Of a DNA stretch of 64,000 bases, positions 12,156 through 24,199 are shown piece after piece. Where the stretch lies: assembly GCA_024449915.1 (NCBI GenBank), contig JAMZAV010000169.1, positions 310,001 to 374,000 on the forward strand. The letters are read 5' to 3'. The translations under genes were made by a program, and so were the position numbers. Source of the stretch: Sweltsa coloradensis. Its lineage: Eukaryota; Arthropoda; Insecta; Plecoptera; Chloroperlidae. A model generated the notes under the pieces. It was not told the DNA's origin. It ran no database searches and saw only the letters and a list, made by a program, of their open reading frames with translations. Every line of letters begins with the position of its first letter. Position 1 is the first letter of the stretch.

Positions 12156-13014
12156 ATATATTGTTCTTCTAGCTCCCTGTACGCATGACAACGCTTGACG
12201 GATTACTACCCCCACCGACCTCCCTGCTCCCTCCCTGATGGGGTGGACCAACCCTCTCCCAACCCCTCAGCTAACATCCCCAGACAAAAGAAGAAAAAAC
12301 GACTATGAAGAGATTGGGAGCTCGATTCTTGACAAAAATATATCATATTTGTACAGCTGATGTGTAATAAATCAAATTTTTGACCCCACAAAACTGAATC
12401 TTCGTTAACATTTCAGAAAGTGTTTATTTTTAAACTGCACCGCGTTAAAGAGAAAAGTTTTTGCAAAGAAACTCCACCATTGGACACAGTAGTTGAGGTT
12501 TTTGATAATAGATGGCGTTGTCATTATGTTGAAGGGAGAGAGAAGCGTTACATCATCTTTCGGTAGGAAAAGGCAGACGAGCAAAAAGGGGGAGGGCTGG
12601 CTACACTCATCAAAAAGCCACCAGAAAAACACAACACCGTAGTAAAGCAAACTATAGCAGGTCTAGGTTTCGAAAGCGTGTATCATATGTAACGCGTGCT
12701 TTGTACCCATGCACGCACGCATTGCACAATTCCATATGTCTTCCGGTACAAGTTCCAGAAAACAAAATGTCGACGACAAAAGTAAACTACTGCTCAAATA
12801 ATACAGACAAACTATAACACTTAATTATGTGGTAGTAGTGGTGCCAGTAGTAATTTTAACACGTTACCACCCAGAAGTGACTGTTTGTCAAAGAATGATT
12901 GTACCAGCGATTATAGGTAGCAATGTATTTATTTGCTCATTATTTGTTTTAAGATTTAAGTATGCAATGTCTAGCGCGGCTTGTAGGTCTTGTAATATGA
13001 TCATTCCGATAGTG

Positions 13015-13135
13015 ATTGTCTGCGCTTTACTCAATTCTCTAATTCGGAGGATCACAGGTTCGAATCTAGAAACCGGAAATCCTGACTGAAGGAATTCCTA
13101 TTTGGTTGAAGTGGACAAAAGGTTAACACAAGTTG
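13015..13135 (+). mobile_element. tRNA-derived SINE copy
   Basis: Contains ctaattcggaggatcacagg, a good B box (ggttcgaatct), then the family core accggaaatcctgactgaagg. The order matches copies at 16075 and 58116. The 3' tail is unclear. Confidence 0.6.
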
Positions 13136-13747
13136 TGTATGCTGAGATCTAGCCACACGAAATATAACCCTTTGACTTTCATTTAACTACCATCACACTT
13201 TATAACTTGTTAGTGAATGTCGATTTGAATTGTGTTGAAAATTGTACTTGTATTTATATTATCAAGTATCCACAAATAGCTAAAAATCTATATTCTTGCG
13301 AGGGAAATATATCATGTTGAATTATAAATTCTTCTAAGTCTACAGATTCCTTTGAAAAAAAAACCGACAATCATAGATTTCTTACAAAAACACTAATACA
13401 AAGTTCAAACAATCGCAAATAATATATGTTTTGATGAAGATAAAACACACACCATTTGGCAAAGGAAAATATTCAATATCCAGCACACAAACGATATATT
13501 TTTAAAGTCTCATTTTATAAGAATTACACATTATTTCGATCCTCAAATCAATATTCAAACTTACGTCAAATGGGCTCGTGTTTTTGTTTCAAACTTTTAC
13601 AGGTAACATAATGAAATAATAAGTAATTGTTGTTTGCCACTTACGATAATGATTCGTAGGTGCCTTAATTATACGACCCAGTATATAGCTGTTCAGCGCG
13701 TCATTCTAATATGATTATCATATTTAATGCAATCCACAAATTAAGAA

Positions 13748-13825
13748 ATCCAACCCGACCGGGTATTGAATCGGGGACTCCTACATTTCAGTTGGGCGAT
13801 TTAACCAACTTTATCACCGAATTAG
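13748..13825 (-). mobile_element. tRNA-like SINE head
   Basis: The minus strand reads gttggttaaatcgcc (D-arm/A-box-like), then a B-box-like cgattcaatacccgg. The ends do not pair as a tRNA acceptor stem. Probably a SINE head or tRNA pseudogene. Confidence 0.4.
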
Positions 13826-14128
13826 ATTATAATTAGCCTATATCTTATATTATTGGTGTCTTGGAATAGGTTCAAGTATAGATATGAGAAGTGAAAATGC
13901 TAGAGCCAAAGCTAACGTCTAGACTGGAAATTGCTTTTGATCCCGAGAACTTCTGAAGTAAGGATATGAACCCAGAATGGGAACAGGTCATCCACCCTCT
14001 TATATCCTATTGTTGGAAACTTTAAAACCACTCAAGCTGTATTTAAATTGTGACAGGTTACATTATAATAGTGTTGTTCGTGTTTTCATACCCTTGCAAC
14101 AAACCACGTAACAAAATAAATTCCCCGA

Positions 14129-14413
14129 TTGTGTCGACTGTCTGTTTTGCGTGGGACTGTACATGCGTCCATTTGTACAAAGCTGTGGATTGCTGGACGT
14201 GGATTGACGAGCGTCCATTATCACCGCAATCCATCAGTTGGGGCCGTTTCTTATCACTCACACTGGCCGATGCTACAGCCCCAACTAACCGAACTTCACC
14301 CACGCAAAACTTCCTTCCTTTGCAAGACTTGCAGGAATCACTCCCGCAAACCAAGTCATCCGTATGCCTACGTCTCGCGTCTTAGTTATTCAAACTCGCA
14401 ATCACAGCACTGA
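14129..14413. other. GC-balanced island with open frames in three frames
   Basis: Both strands stay open across this block: frames of 111 and 94 codons on plus and 98 on minus. That says the DNA is stop-poor, not that any one frame is coding. There is no repeat signature and no clear acceptor or donor. The plus frame from 14129 encodes a cysteine- and histidine-containing peptide with no recognised domain. It could be an exon or a conserved non-coding element. Confidence 0.2.
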
Positions 14414-14769
14414 ATAATAATCATGTCCAATGAATGACATGGCGATGAGACTGATAATCGAAACGATGATTGCTAATTAATTAAAACATAAGTAATTAAG
14501 TTACGAGGGTACAAAAGTGAAAGGTAATTAGTGAGTAACCTTGATTATGTGACCTACAGCAATGTGTTTGCTGTATATGAGCATGTTTTGAATCTGATTG
14601 AAACTTGGATTGGAATCGCGATTCAGCATCCACCTGGATAAGCATCTGATGCTATCACCGTATCATTCAATAATGTTCAATTCAATTATAATTAGTTGTT
14701 CATGAATCTTGTAGTTTTTTAAATGTTATCATTATTTTGTTATCAGAATAAAATGTACCTTCAACAGTG

Positions 14770-14935
14770 TGGAATTCTTTGTTGAGTTTGTAATGTTGTA
14801 CTATTAATGTAGCTTATACGTAGTTTTATATTTTGCATGTAAATGTGAATGTAAGGGAAGGCCTCATATACCCTAATTCCTTCTTCATTAATACCACAAT
14901 TATTCAATCAATCAAATCAATAGCTCAATTAAAAT
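14770..14935 (+). mobile_element. LINE 3' UTR and tail
   Basis: The segment tgtaagggaaggcctcatat, then accctaattccttc and a tail built of caatcaat units, has the form of the 3' untranslated end of CR1-like LINEs: a short, mildly conserved 3' UTR with a simple-repeat tail. No coding part remains. Assignment rests on the end structure only. Confidence 0.45.
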
Positions 14936-16070
14936 ATAAAACTACAGAAGTAATTTTTACAATACAATAATAATCGAACCAATTTTTTTAAAGTGCGAAA
15001 CATTTAAATAACATAACATTTACACTTAGTAACATATTTTGTGTTGTAACAATAATAGTGGTATTGAATGATTCACTTTAAAAAATGATAACTAGAAACT
15101 ATGAATGATAATGGTTGGTGAATATAATAATAATTAATTTTGATCACAATTTAAACAAATTTTGTATTGACGATTATGCATGGCACAATCAAAGTACGAA
15201 TAAGGTTTGACAATGCATTTATTAACACACGGCATATGATATCTGCAGAAAGCAAATACATGGAAGAAGTATTTGTGTATTGTGTTTAAATTCTTCTTGT
15301 ACGTAAATACTGTGTCATCTACCTATTGTTATGTATACGCGTTGCAGCATAATATTAAGTTTATTACTTTTACAGCCCGCTCATAAGAGACTGTCTCGCA
15401 CGCAGGTTTTCTATCATGAACTGTTTGATTTCTTTGTCTTATCACCAACCAAACTCATCATGTAAAGGCAACCCTTAGAATTGTTTGTTGTACTGCTGAC
15501 GTAATGAAATTTATAAATTAATTGATATTGAATTTATTGAAGTTATGTGTTAATAAATTATTTGAGTTGGAATTGTAATAATATTGTAGGGGACATCGAG
15601 AGAAAGACCTTGATAATGTTTAAATCAAGTTTTACGTCATTTTTTGCACTGCCAATCACACACAATTATACTCATACGACACACCCACTCTTTTCGAAAC
15701 GCAAACGCGCACACCCACGTGTAAGCACACGCACATTATACTTACGCATATACATCAATTCGAATATAATTTCAATTATCTTGATTTCCTTCAACAAATG
15801 TACCCTTACACTTAATCAAGTCTTAATTAAATTAACAGCTAGCCCATGTGCAATACATTGAAGTATTATACGGTGAACGGAAAAGTAATGGAAGCCTGCA
15901 TACAAGATAACACTTGCGTGCGGGTTGTTTATAATATCATGTGTGGATATCATCCATCCATTCACCCTTCCATTCATCATCCATTCATCATTCAATCCAT
16001 ACATAAACATGCAAACCAACCACATTATTTTTACACATTTAGACATTAAAAGATAAATTTAGGTTCCGAT
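14936..16070. other. AT-rich stretch without a supported gene
   Basis: Contains chance open frames, a (CATTC)-rich simple segment near 15950-16000 and nothing recognisable as a gene. Confidence 0.5.
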
Positions 16071-16074
16071 AGAC

Positions 16075-16300
16075 GTAGCTCAAGCGTAAAGTGCGAAACT
16101 GATTCGGGAAGTCCCGAGCTCGCATCCCGCCACCGGCAATCCTGACTGAAAGTTTGTCTAATTTTGTCTTCAGTCGCTAAACCGAATGCAAGGGATTGAT
16201 TTGAACTTAGACACTCTCTTCACAATACTTCCAATACATCCCTTGTTAAGTTGTTACACACCTGAAGAGGGTCATGCATTGCACACAGAGCAGTTTTTAC
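16075..16300 (+). mobile_element. tRNA-derived SINE, near full length, tail type A
   Basis: The head contains gtagctcaagcgtaaagtgc (A-box region) and gattcgggaagtcccgag leading to a B-box-like segment. The core is accggcaatcctgactgaaa followed by a cagtcgctaaaccgaatgca segment. The end is acacctgaagagggtcatgc. All three modules occur in the same order in the copy at 58116. Divergence is moderate. Confidence 0.75.
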
Positions 16301-17454
16301 ACGAGAATTTTTTTTTAAACTCCACAATTTTGGTAGTTGATGGCTTACTTTTCATTGTCTATGTTTTAACAACGAATAATTCAATGTCATAGGTATCTGA
16401 TTCGTTCAAATATCACAAGTGATGAATGTGATTAAGCTAGTGTTAGATCGGGATAGGTTTCGTGGTGGCGTGGCACCTTCTGATGGAAAGTTTGCGGGAA
16501 AGAGCTCTTGTCCTGGGAGAATTGAGAAGAAGCAGATTTCTGCTTTTTCTTGGGTGATCCTTTTCCAAGTCAGCCATCCCAAGTGAAACATTGTCAAGTT
16601 CCTCCTTAGCATAGATCCCAGGAGGGAACAAGATCCCGTCCCAACTTTTCTTGGGGATGAAAAATCTAGCTTTTCATTGAAATTTACGTAAAAACGATTT
16701 ATATTCGACCAAAACTATAGTGAAACACTATAAAACCGAAATCGATCCAGCTTTGATACATTTTGACAAAAAATAAATTTGAACAATACCGCCGAAATAA
16801 AAGTACTTTTTGTTTTCATTTGGTGAACTGAATTTTTTGATGAAACATGTTCCATACATCATTATAGTTTATTGTTATTTGCAAATGAACATGCTTGCAA
16901 CAACATTATACACATAAGCTTACAAATTTAAATAATATATTGCATCCTTAATGGTACCCTATACAGATTGTATTCCTACCAAGTTTAACCTGATTCGTTC
17001 GTGTTGATGTATTGAAAACATAGGCCTACGATAATAAAAAAAAATACCACCGACCTGTTTTTCTACGTTATGTATGTATTTGTGTGTTGTAGCTATACAT
17101 TGATTTGTAAAAGTAACATTGTTTCGGTTAAGTTCAGGCCTCAGGGAAGACTGGAAAAATTAACTTACGGCTGTTACGCCCATTCTGCAATAGGCCTTCA
17201 GTTAGTTACAAGTGTTACGAATGTGATATTATTCAATGTTCATGATCACACTAAAGATAGTTTACAACAATACTAATTTATACTATTTTGAGAAAAAAAA
17301 ATTAAGCTTATCATCGCGCCAATAAAAAAAAACTGCAGTAGATTTTATTTTTGACAAATATAATCTAGAACAACCCCAATAAGGTTTTCAAAATATAAAT
17401 AAATTGAATTTCTATTTAAAACCTAGCAGTAGTTGAGTAGCGTGAATAAAATGC

Positions 17455-17640
17455 AATCTCCTCCCCCTGCCCCAGGAGAAGAGAGAGACGCTCCCCTCCG
17501 TTGCGCGGTGCTCGCGTCACGTCCAAGGCTAAGATGAACGGTATCAATCATGATGATGTCTTTGTTCCTTGCCACAACTCCCCGTACATCAACATCAACA
17601 TCACCCAGCCAGCCCTCACTAGCAACATCGCTCAAATGTC
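17455..17640. promoter_or_regulatory. CpG-containing island with TALE-like motifs
   Basis: A GC-richer, CpG-containing, non-repetitive block inside AT-rich DNA, with tcaatcatgatgatg and similar strings. Open on both strands over short distances. Its role is not shown by the sequence; regulatory use is a guess. Confidence 0.2.
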
Positions 17641-18529
17641 ACTCAAGACTAACAAACAAAACCAATATGAAATTACTATTATGCCATTTTGATGATACGT
17701 TTTTTGAGTAACATCAAAAGTCACTCTATAGTAAGTAGCAAAACTACTTGAGTGACAAATAAACATTTTTGTACAATTGAAATTGACTTTTTCCTGTTTT
17801 TTGACCTGTTCTGTTTGGATCACCTTTGAGTTTATTAATTCTAGAAAATTCGTCCTCATGGCAATGACTATTTCCAGTCGTGAAGAAATTTGCAATATTA
17901 CAGTGGTTGTTTTTAATGACCTTTTAAAATCCTTGATGTTTGATTTAAAAAACCATAAATTGGTTCAATCATTTTTATTTTACTAACTTTAATTTTTACA
18001 TTTATAAAATATTGTGTTTATAGTACATTTTGGGGAACTTTGGTTATTTCTTAGCCCAAATGGTTGTATCATCATTTAGAAACACGAAAATACGGTTGTG
18101 GATTCAAAACTTGAAACCATCTTTCTAAAAGTAAACAACTCAGTCATATAGAACCGCGTGGAGTTATTGTTCTTCCTACAATAACGGCTCGATACAATTC
18201 GATTATGTCATCTATGATCTGAAAATTATTCAGACGTAACGGCAGACAATATATCTCACAGTCTGAACAATCATAAATTAAAATCTTTCTCCAATACAAG
18301 TCCTCCAACGCCTACCAAGCTTAGAAATATATTATCAGCGATCAAGCTAAGCTTAATTATCATTACTAGAGACAGGATCATTTTTAATACACTAACCAGG
18401 ACAAACATGCAAGATAAATAACAGATAAAGTAAAAACATACCCGGACGATTTATCTTGTTTAATCTGCCATACTTCTTATTCAATGTATCATACACTGCT
18501 ACTATAGCATGATTGATAAAATACGGTAG

Positions 18530-18690
18530 AGGTAGCTCACATGGGAACACGACTAAGTGGGTAGACTATAAACACAATTTATTTATTTATTTATTGACTT
18601 CGATTCAAGAAGTTGACGTAATGATTCCGGCCAATGGCAATCCTGACTCAAGCATTTATTTAAGCTTGACCTCAGTCAAAGGGCTGTATT
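18530..18690 (+). mobile_element. SINE fragments, nested or composite
   Basis: The segment gactaagtgggtagactata followed by an (ATTT)n tail resembles the 3' end of the SINE at 30483-30915 (gactgggtggttagactcta, then aatttattttat). Directly after it comes ggcaatcctgactcaagc with a cctcagtcaaa segment, the core of the other SINE family. Two SINE pieces thus lie side by side. Confidence 0.5.
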
Positions 18691-19179
18691 AGCTTCCTTA
18701 AAAATTGTATTTCAAAATTTGATCAACTACTGTTTATTATTTGGTAATTATTTATGTACATAGTTCACTCGTAAGTCATTAATATGTTAGTAGAAAATTA
18801 TAAAATTTTCTTTGCTAGCTTGTTTCTTCAAAGTCTTGTGTAAAACCAAATTACTGGGATAAGGAAACATTAAGTAATGATCACGCATAACTTTTATATA
18901 GAAAATTCAAAAGTGAGATATTTAAAATTAAATGTTTTACTGATATGCGACGTAAAACTGAATAATATGTTGACAGTATATTAAATTTATATATTTGTAA
19001 CATTTTTGTAGGTCCATAGTGCTTGTAATGAATTGTATTATATTCAACTGTATTTGCCGTTTAATTATGTGTCAAATTTGAAATTGTGAGGAATTGTATT
19101 CAATTTACTTGAATGTATGTATGTACCAACAACAGATAGGAGCTAATAAAATATATTTTTATTATTTCTCCTATATTGT

Positions 19180-19340
19180 TGACGTTTTAAACGCCAAGTC
19201 TTTTAGAGCTTGTGAAATATGCTTTACTAGCTTACTATTGCTCCCAGGCGGTTTATTTAAAACGCCAACTCTTTGAGTTTCTTAAATATTCTTTACTTGG
19301 TCTCTTTTTCTTCCAGGAGGTTTACGTTTTAAAACAACAT
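19180..19340. repeat. Diverged tandem duplication, about 70-bp period
   Basis: The pattern gttttaaacgccaagtcttt, then a ctttact segment and ccaggcggttta, is repeated as tttaaaacgccaactctttg, ctttact and ccaggaggttta, with the start of a third unit near 19324. An old tandem duplication without coding signature. Confidence 0.7.
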
Positions 19341-20435
19341 CAATCCCATTGAGTGATCTCTGTATGGCGTGCAGTTTTAACGCCTTTCTCTTCTAGACCA
19401 ATCAAATTTAGGCTTAGCATATGTAGTTAAAATGGAGATGGGTTTAAAATAAGACGTTTTTTCAACCTGGTGAAATAGCAAAATACCCATATCGGAACAC
19501 TTCAAATCGTAGCATCGCGCATTATTAATGACGGCTCTCATTAGAATAAATTGGAGTTTAAGACAAGGTAATGATTGTAGTCCAGTAATTGATAAATAAT
19601 TGGCTTTGCTCCCGATGGGCCAACGAACGAACGTAAGATAGCCGGGTGCGTGTTGTGATGTGGAAAGATACCCAAGTTGTGGTTCGTGCTTTGTCAAAGT
19701 CTAATTACCAGGAGGGCGGACCTAGCTTGTATTTAGCCCTCACTACAACTCGGAGGAAAATCTATCCAAAGTTTTGTCACATTCGTGTAGGTTTGAAGAA
19801 GATGCAGACTATCCTAAACACGTATTTCTCATATCGTGCTCTTTAGACAATTAATAACAATTTTTATATATTAATTTTAAAGATGTTAACACTTCTGTTT
19901 GCTGTGTTAGACACAACCATGTCGTTTTCTTAGTTGCATTAACATTTTTTTAAATCGAAAAATGAAATTTTATGCAGTGCAGAAATTTTGACAAAAGTTA
20001 TGGTTGTAAAACAGACGATTACTTTCTTGATTTAAGAATTAAAATTCACAATTAAATTTCTCGGGAGACATTTTTTGAGGACTGCATTTTTATAAAATTA
20101 TAAATAATTGTGTATGTGATTAGGAATTAAAATAAATAACAGTGAAATCATCATTCCATTGAATTCCTGGTTTTGCTGGACGCAAGTAATAGGCTAGCCA
20201 GAGGCGTAATGGTATGTAGTATAATCTCATGCTCGGACTTAAAGCCTACACTGGTTATTATCCACATAAATTATAAATCGTTTAGCATAACACATTAGTT
20301 TTTGGTTGATAAACATAGCTAGTAAGTGAAGGTATTTAAACCCATGACTCGTGTCCTGTGTACTTAGTCATACCACACTAAAAACTCGACGGTCATACTC
20401 ATGCAAGAACAAGGAGGTATAATGCACTAAATGCA

Positions 20436-20459
20436 TCTCTCTCTCTCTCTCTCTCTCTC
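20436..20459. repeat. (TC)12 microsatellite
   Basis: Uninterrupted dinucleotide run of 24 bases. Confidence 0.97.
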
Positions 20460-21502
20460 GAACTAACAACGTGGTGTTTATATAAGTGGTGTAGTACACA
20501 CTGCAAAAACTAATTATTATGATAGTAAAAAGTATTAGGTATAATGATGATAATCACATGGTGTTAATTGCGCATTGTCAAGTGTTTTCACAGTGCAGTG
20601 GTCTTTGTACCCTCGTATCAATTATATACAATACATCATCGGATATGCAACCGCCTGCGTACTAGGTCTTATCATTGAAGTGGTTTCATAGTTGTATCAG
20701 ACAAACAGGAAATTTAAGCAGGTTTCGATTCCCAAATATTTGCTCCAAATTCAAACAGAAAATAGTAACAATAAAACTGACAATGCACAGTAAATGTATT
20801 AATCGACAATAAAATACACACATTCATTAGGTAAAATTGTTTTCTCTACCGAACAGGTGAAAGACATTCTTTCATTCAACTGAAAACGTCAGGTAAAATT
20901 ATTCCCGATTTCATCATAACATAATACATTTTTAATAATGTTGTAAATTATATTGTGGGTGGCCATAAACTTTCGTGCTGATGTGTTTCAACTAAGCGAG
21001 TTGCATAGGAAAATAAACACGTACGAATGCTGTTATCTACTACAGCTTTAGAGAAAAATCTATTAACTTTTGTACAATAAATACAAAAGTAAATTATGTA
21101 CACCACTTTTGTAGATTGGCTGTATTATTACACAAAGTGGTATAAATACATTTAGATAAAAAATGTACTTTTCTTACCCTAAAATCAGTAAAACCATAGT
21201 TTACAGAATACTTATGTTATAATCGGAATATTAATAGTACACATTGGTTTATTGATCATCTTGAACTTGAATAGTCATTATTGTTAATAAGGTACTTTTC
21301 TTATTAGTACTATTTGAAAGTTATATTGTGTATATCAGGTGAATCAGAAGCCACTTATATCTCACTTCTGCAGTTATATTTACACATTCATTGATATATC
21401 ATTAGAAAAGCTTTGCCGATGTCTATGTACCTTATGTGTATGTTTTTAAAGCTCTATTTACGTTATATTCTAGAACATTATTGACAAAAATTAACTAGTA
21501 AT

Positions 21503-21910
21503 TAAATATCAAATCAAATAATCTTTTATTTAGCTCAAGCTATATTTTCCATTAAGCAACGGTACAGTTCATACTAAAAACATCAAATCAATAAAATCAT
21601 CATCAATAAAATAAAATACAAAGGTGAAGTATAAAACATTACACTAAGTTAAGCCTATTTACAAGTTGTTCACAATACAATTTTTTGAACTCTACAACAT
21701 GTTTTGCCTCCTTGATATTTATGGGTAGGCAATTGCACTGTCGTATACACGTATAAAATATTGATTTCACCCCTGTTAGTTTATTGGGGGGGGGGGGGGG
21801 TTCTGCCTTGCATTGCCTTGTTTCATGTCTATGAACCGAGTCAATTTTTATTAATTTACTACCAAGGTAGTTAGGCAGAAGTCCATTTTTTACTTTATAA
21901 AATAAATATC
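21503..21910 (-). mobile_element. LINE ORF2 carboxy-terminal remnant with 3' tail
   Basis: On the minus strand one frame gives FYKVKNGLLPNYLGSKLIKI then DSVHRHETRQC. After a homopolymer interruption (15 C on this strand, 21786-21800) another gives GVKSIFYTCIRQCNCLPINI then KEAKHVVEFKKLYCEQLVNR. This is the usual order at the end of CR1/RTE-type LINE proteins: GLLP-x-YL, then VH-x-x-x-TR, then SIFY-x-x-x-x-x-x-x-LP-x-x-I, then FK. The fused order and spacing make the call firm. The 3' tail is the caaatcaaat-like simple repeat at 21503-21525. The element is 5'-truncated and broken by the homopolymer and stops. Confidence 0.8.
21786..21800. repeat. G15 homopolymer within the LINE remnant
   Basis: Fifteen consecutive G on the plus strand, lying exactly between two frames of the LINE protein, so it probably arose by slippage after insertion. 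Assembly length error is possible. Confidence 0.9.
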
Positions 21911-22773
21911 ATCCCTTTCAACTAACCAATTCTCAATTTTTTAACTCATTCACAAACACACATACATATCAAATTACACAAACTACGCGCACGCAGGCTA
22001 CATACGGGATAAACATCCAGAAAATTATTGAGAGTATAGTGAAACAATTAAACAGTAAGCTGCATATAATTACAGAATGTATTTTTAGTATATTTGCAGT
22101 TAGTACATATAGCTAGAATTAATTGCTTTATTCATTTCAATACTTTTATTTCTAACAATATAGTATTATATCGGTATCATACTTCTGTATGACTATGACA
22201 TGTGGTGTAAAGTTATATTCAAAGCCTCAAACAGATCGGGATGCTGGCTAGGTGGCAAACTTACTCGTATAAAACAACTTGAAGAGTTTCAATCTAAACG
22301 CAGTCCAAGTATATAAAAGTTTTCCGTATAAACTTTTATGGAGACTTTCAAAGCCTACTGTTGATGCCTTTCTTTTGACTCATTCAAAGTTTCAGTTGAG
22401 AAAGCTTCGTGATAAATTCATATCAAAGAAAGTTATGTAATTCTGGAATGTTGCTGAGGTACTTCTTAGATTTTTACACCTTTGGGAACGATTTTAAAAT
22501 TGCTTGAACATGTTTTTTTGTAAGACAATCATTACCTACTAACTAAATGCTAAATGCCAACAATAGACTAAAAGTCTTTAGACGAAAATTGGAAACTAGA
22601 TGTCTTGTTTCTATGTCATAGCATCGATTCTCGTCATCAGCAAACCTACTGAGGGTGTTTTAAAGACGTGCTTAGTCTGAAATTGAGCCCTACAAAGAGC
22701 CCCCATGCAGACAATGCATCTCCTGTGTACATTACAAATGAAAATAATTATGAAAATATTATTTATTTAATTG

Positions 22774-23384
22774 GAAGAGCGTAGCGAGTGAAGCGAAGAT
22801 TCCATTTCACTACTCTGGAAAACAAATCCGGATTTTTTTTTGTATTTTTGTGTGTCTGTTGGCACGATTCCGGCTAAGCCGATACTCCAATTGCGATGAA
22901 ATTTTGTGGAGGCCTTTGAAATCTCTGAACTTAGAACTGCCACGTTTTTGAGCACAATCGAAAAATTGTTTCTCACGAAAATCGAAATTTTACGATTTTT
23001 TCGATTTTTAAAAAATTTCTGCGACGTACAACACCTACATGCTTTATTCGATTGTGATGATTTTTTCACAGAACCTTTATTTTATGAATTAATATATTCG
23101 TGTGAAATTTTAGAGTAATCGAACAATTATTTCTTATGAAAATCGCAATTTTACAATATTTTTATTTTTAAAATTTCTTCGACTTATAACACCTACATGC
23201 TTTATCCGATTGTAATGATTTTTTCACAGAACCTTAATTTTATGAACTTATATATTCGTGTGAAATTTGAGCGTAATCGAAAAATTATTTCTTGTGAAAA
23301 TCGCAATTTTACGCTTTTTTCGTATTTAAAAAATATGCTCATCCAACAACGCGCCTGAAAAAGCATTTGCGAAGCTTCCTAGTA
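22774..23384. mobile_element. Non-autonomous element with internal 161-bp repeats, copy 1
   Basis: Begins agagcgtagcgagtgaagcg and ends gcgaagcttcctagt. A second copy with the same order of landmarks is at 54084-54645. Landmarks are the start, an acgattccggctaa box, tctgaacttagaactgcc, then repeated blocks containing attttttcacagaacc, then ctcatccaacaacgcg and the end. In this copy the block acacctacatgctttat...ttttttcacagaac occurs twice, offset by 161 bp (23031 and 23192). There is no coding capacity; it must have been moved by another element. The class cannot be assigned. Confidence 0.75.
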
Positions 23385-23465
23385 TTTATCACACAACATA
23401 GTCAAAATCTGTGTCCTTACGAATTTTGTTATCACATCGTTCATGCCATGAAGTATAAATGTATC

Positions 23466-23852
23466 AACTCGTCCTGTTCAACAACGCGAAGAGGTTGTTC
23501 TGACCCGTCTACGCATTGGACACACACATCTCACTCAAGGATACCTTCTAAGAGGCGAAGATCCACCCCTATGTGAGCAGTCTGGTGAGATTTTAACTGT
23601 TAAGCACATTTTAGTAGAATGTCCCCAACACATGGACGAGAGGAATAATTTTAAACTAAAACATTATTTAAAATAAATTTTATCTGATGAATCTGAGAAT
23701 ATAACAAATGTTTTTTAAATATCTGAAATCAACAAAGCTGTATAATAGAACTTAAAAAATTACACATCACTCTAAAAGAGAATACGGGCACTAATAACCT
23801 TAGTGTTGTGTGCCCTTAAACCCTAATAACTAACTAACTAACTCGTCCTGTT
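23466..23852 (+). mobile_element. 5'-truncated Jockey-like LINE with 13-bp target-site duplication
   Basis: The perfect 13-bp direct repeat aactcgtcctgtt flanks the insert at 23466-23478 and 23840-23852. The insert (23479-23839) starts inside the end of ORF2, has a 3' UTR with gtgcccttaaaccctaat and finishes in an (aact)n tail. This is the expected result of target-primed reverse transcription that stopped early. The 3' terminus resembles that of the nested element at 43008-43406, so both belong to one family or close relatives. Confidence 0.9.
23479..23676 (+). pseudogene. LINE ORF2 carboxy-terminal fragment
   Basis: The frame reads VVLTRLRIGHTHLTQGYLLR, then GEDPPLCEQSGEILTVKHIL and VECP, ending with TAA at 23674-23676. 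This is the characteristic end of Jockey-type and related LINE proteins, where an arginine/glycine/histidine segment precedes a Cys-His zinc-binding motif of the form C-x2-C...H...C. Here the second cysteine is serine (CEQS), while the later histidine of VKHIL and the cysteine of VECP are kept. The fragment lacks endonuclease, reverse transcriptase catalytic core and start codon, so it cannot be functional. Confidence 0.9.
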
Positions 23853-24199
23853 GTTATGCATTTTCATGACATTGGAAATATAATAATAACAATGGTTGCT
23901 TATTTATTAATGAGTACAAACAGTTACAATTCGATTCATATTCTTATCACTTAATATATATTGAAAACATTTTGAGCCTGGCATGATTTATTAATTTTAA
24001 ACTCGCTGTTTCTATCTCTTGAAAATGATTGTCGGTCCGTCATCTTTAGCCGGGGATCTACAACCTTTGAGTGGCGCTCTGCAAAAAGAGCTGTGTGTGC
24101 GGGCTTGTTTACTTTTGGGGGTTTAGTAAGGCCACCCATCAAATATCTGGGCGCAAGGGGGGGAGGGGGGTAAGGTAACTGCAAACTAGGGTGGGAAGT

